Shown here piece after piece: positions 5,588 to 6,463 of a stretch of DNA of 6,463 nt (position 1 is the first letter of the stretch; every line of letters starts with the position of its first letter). This DNA is from an uncultured Verrucomicrobiota bacterium (lineage in GTDB: Bacteria; Verrucomicrobiota; Kiritimatiellia; RFP12; UBA1067). Location: positions 1-6,463 of the forward strand of contig CALCDB010000137.1 of assembly GCA_937901395.1 (NCBI GenBank), given 5' to 3'. Position numbers and translations under genes: made by a program. Under the pieces are notes generated by a model that saw nothing but the letters and a program-made list of their open reading frames with translations, did not search any database and was not told where the DNA came from.

Positions 5588-6463
5588 ATGTTCAATAATA
5601 CGATATACCATAAGATTGACGCCTTGTCGGGTTCAGTCGCTACGCTTTCGGCGGAAGGCGTTAAATATAATGAAATTGCGGAAGTCAATTCTCGCGCAGG
5701 AACTTCCTTGGCGCAAGTCATTAAATTAGATGGCAACAACGTGACCTTGCAGATTTTTGCAGGCGCGCGAGGAGTCGATACTTCGGCACGAGTGCGTTTT
5801 CTGGGCGAGACGATGAAGGTTCCATTTTCAGAAGATTTATTGGGGCGCGCTTTTACGGGCGCGGGAGTTCCGCGTGATGGAGGCCCGGCGATTACCGGCG
5901 AGCCATCACCGATTGGTCAGCCATCGGTAAACCCGGCGAAGCGAATCATGCCGAAGGAGATGGTGAGAACTAATATTCCAATGATTGATTTGTTCAATTC
6001 ATTGGTAAAGTCGCAGAAGTTGCCGATTTTCGCGCGGGCGGGAGAACCATACAATGAGCTTTTGGCGCGAATCGCTTTGCAAGCTGATTCGGATGTGATT
6101 ATCATCGGCGGTATGGGCCTTAAGTATGATGAATATCTGAAGTTCCGCTCTACGTTGGATAAGTCCGGCGCATTGGTGAAGACGGTGATGTTTGTGCATA
6201 CTGCGGCAGATCCAACGGTTGAGTGCATGCTGGTTCCGGATGTATCATTGGCGGTTGCTGAACGCTTTGCGCTTGAGGGCAAGAACGTATTGGTATTGTT
6301 GACTGATATGACAAGCTTTGCGGATGCGATGAAGGAAATAGCCATTACCATGGAGCAGATTCCATCGAATCGAGGGTATCCCGGCGATCTCTATTCGCAA
6401 TTGGCTGCGCGTTATGAAAAGGCGGTTGACTTCGATGGCGCGGGGTCAATCACCATCTTGGCG
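5588..6463 (+). CDS. atpB: V-type ATP synthase/ATPase subunit B, 3'-truncated by window edge
   Basis: Non-catalytic nucleotide-binding B subunit of the V1 (A/V-type) rotary ATPase, alternating with catalytic A subunits in the peripheral hexamer that drives ion movement through the membrane Vo part. The window holds 292 residues of about 430-440 and stays open to the end. The start is supported because family members begin with the same short lead into an N-terminal beta barrel (here IDALSGSV, then IKLDGNNVTLQIFAG). Family blocks follow: LLGRAFTGAG, SVNPAKRI (from about residue 112), IPMIDLFN, and AGEPYNELLARI (from 151), the B-type replacement of a P-loop with no GK(S/T). Then come GGMGLKYDEY, FVHTAADPTVECMLVPD, VLLTDMTSFADA and IPSNRGYPGDLYSQL (258-272). 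The last wording is that of chlamydial, spirochaetal and related enzymes, not Thermus or Enterococcus. No A-subunit gene lies directly upstream. Also called ntpB. Confidence 0.96.
   Translation, partial: MFNNTIYHKIDALSGSVATLSAEGVKYNEIAEVNSRAGTSLAQVIKLDGNNVTLQIFAGARGVDTSARVRFLGETMKVPFSEDLLGRAFTGAGVPRDGGPAITGEPSPIGQPSVNPAKRIMPKEMVRTNIPMIDLFNSLVKSQKLPIFARAGEPYNELLARIALQADSDVIIIGGMGLKYDEYLKFRSTLDKSGALVKTVMFVHTAADPTVECMLVPDVSLAVAERFALEGKNVLVLLTDMTSFADAMKEIAITMEQIPSNRGYPGDLYSQLAARYEKAVDFDGAGSITILA

Noticed and set aside
5917..6351. Minus-strand open frame of 144 codons
   Set aside because: It lies wholly antisense to the strongly conserved V-ATPase B gene, with no recognisable protein features; it is a shadow frame.

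Overview
The window reads as one continuous stretch of plus-strand coding DNA from a Gram-negative bacterium, probably of the PVC (Verrucomicrobiota / Lentisphaerota / Kiritimatiellota / Chlamydiota) or spirochaete side. The evidence is a lipoprotein signal peptide with Ser after the lipidated Cys, a serine hydrolase with the wording common in PVC genomes, and a V-type ATPase B subunit of the chlamydial/spirochaetal kind rather than the Thermus/Enterococcus kind. This placement is inference from remembered family sequences; no search was run.

Layout. (1) Positions 2-1246 hold the 3' part of an M20-family metallo-dipeptidase whose start lies before the window. (2) 1258-2448 is a lipoprotein serine hydrolase of the class C beta-lactamase / DD-peptidase-like family. 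(3) 2445-3242 is a polytopic membrane protein resembling DUF975. (4) 3239-5539 is a 766-residue fusion protein with a Cys-rich N-terminal module, a basic segment and beta-rich region, a complete FkbH-like part (HAD-IIIC plus acyltransferase-like domain), and a C-terminal NodB-type polysaccharide deacetylase. (5) 5588-6463 is the N-terminal 292 residues of V-type ATPase subunit B, cut by the window end.

Genes 1-4 form a tight operon: the Shine-Dalgarno of gene 2 overlaps the stop of gene 1, and genes 2/3 and 3/4 each share an ATGA start/stop overlap, so their translation is probably coupled. A 48-base gap follows, with stacked stop codons and a near-perfect extended -10 promoter so close to the ATG of the B subunit that its mRNA may be leaderless. 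The ATPase gene therefore appears to start a new transcription unit.

How the genes might work together is only inferable. A peptidase, an outer-membrane-type serine hydrolase lipoprotein, a membrane protein and a cytosolic glyceryl/acyl-transfer plus deacetylase fusion would suit modification or turnover of a cell-envelope glycan or peptidoglycan fragments. The fusion protein is the most interesting item. I see no tRNA, rRNA, CRISPR array, insertion sequence or clear terminator. No gap between genes exceeds 48 bases.
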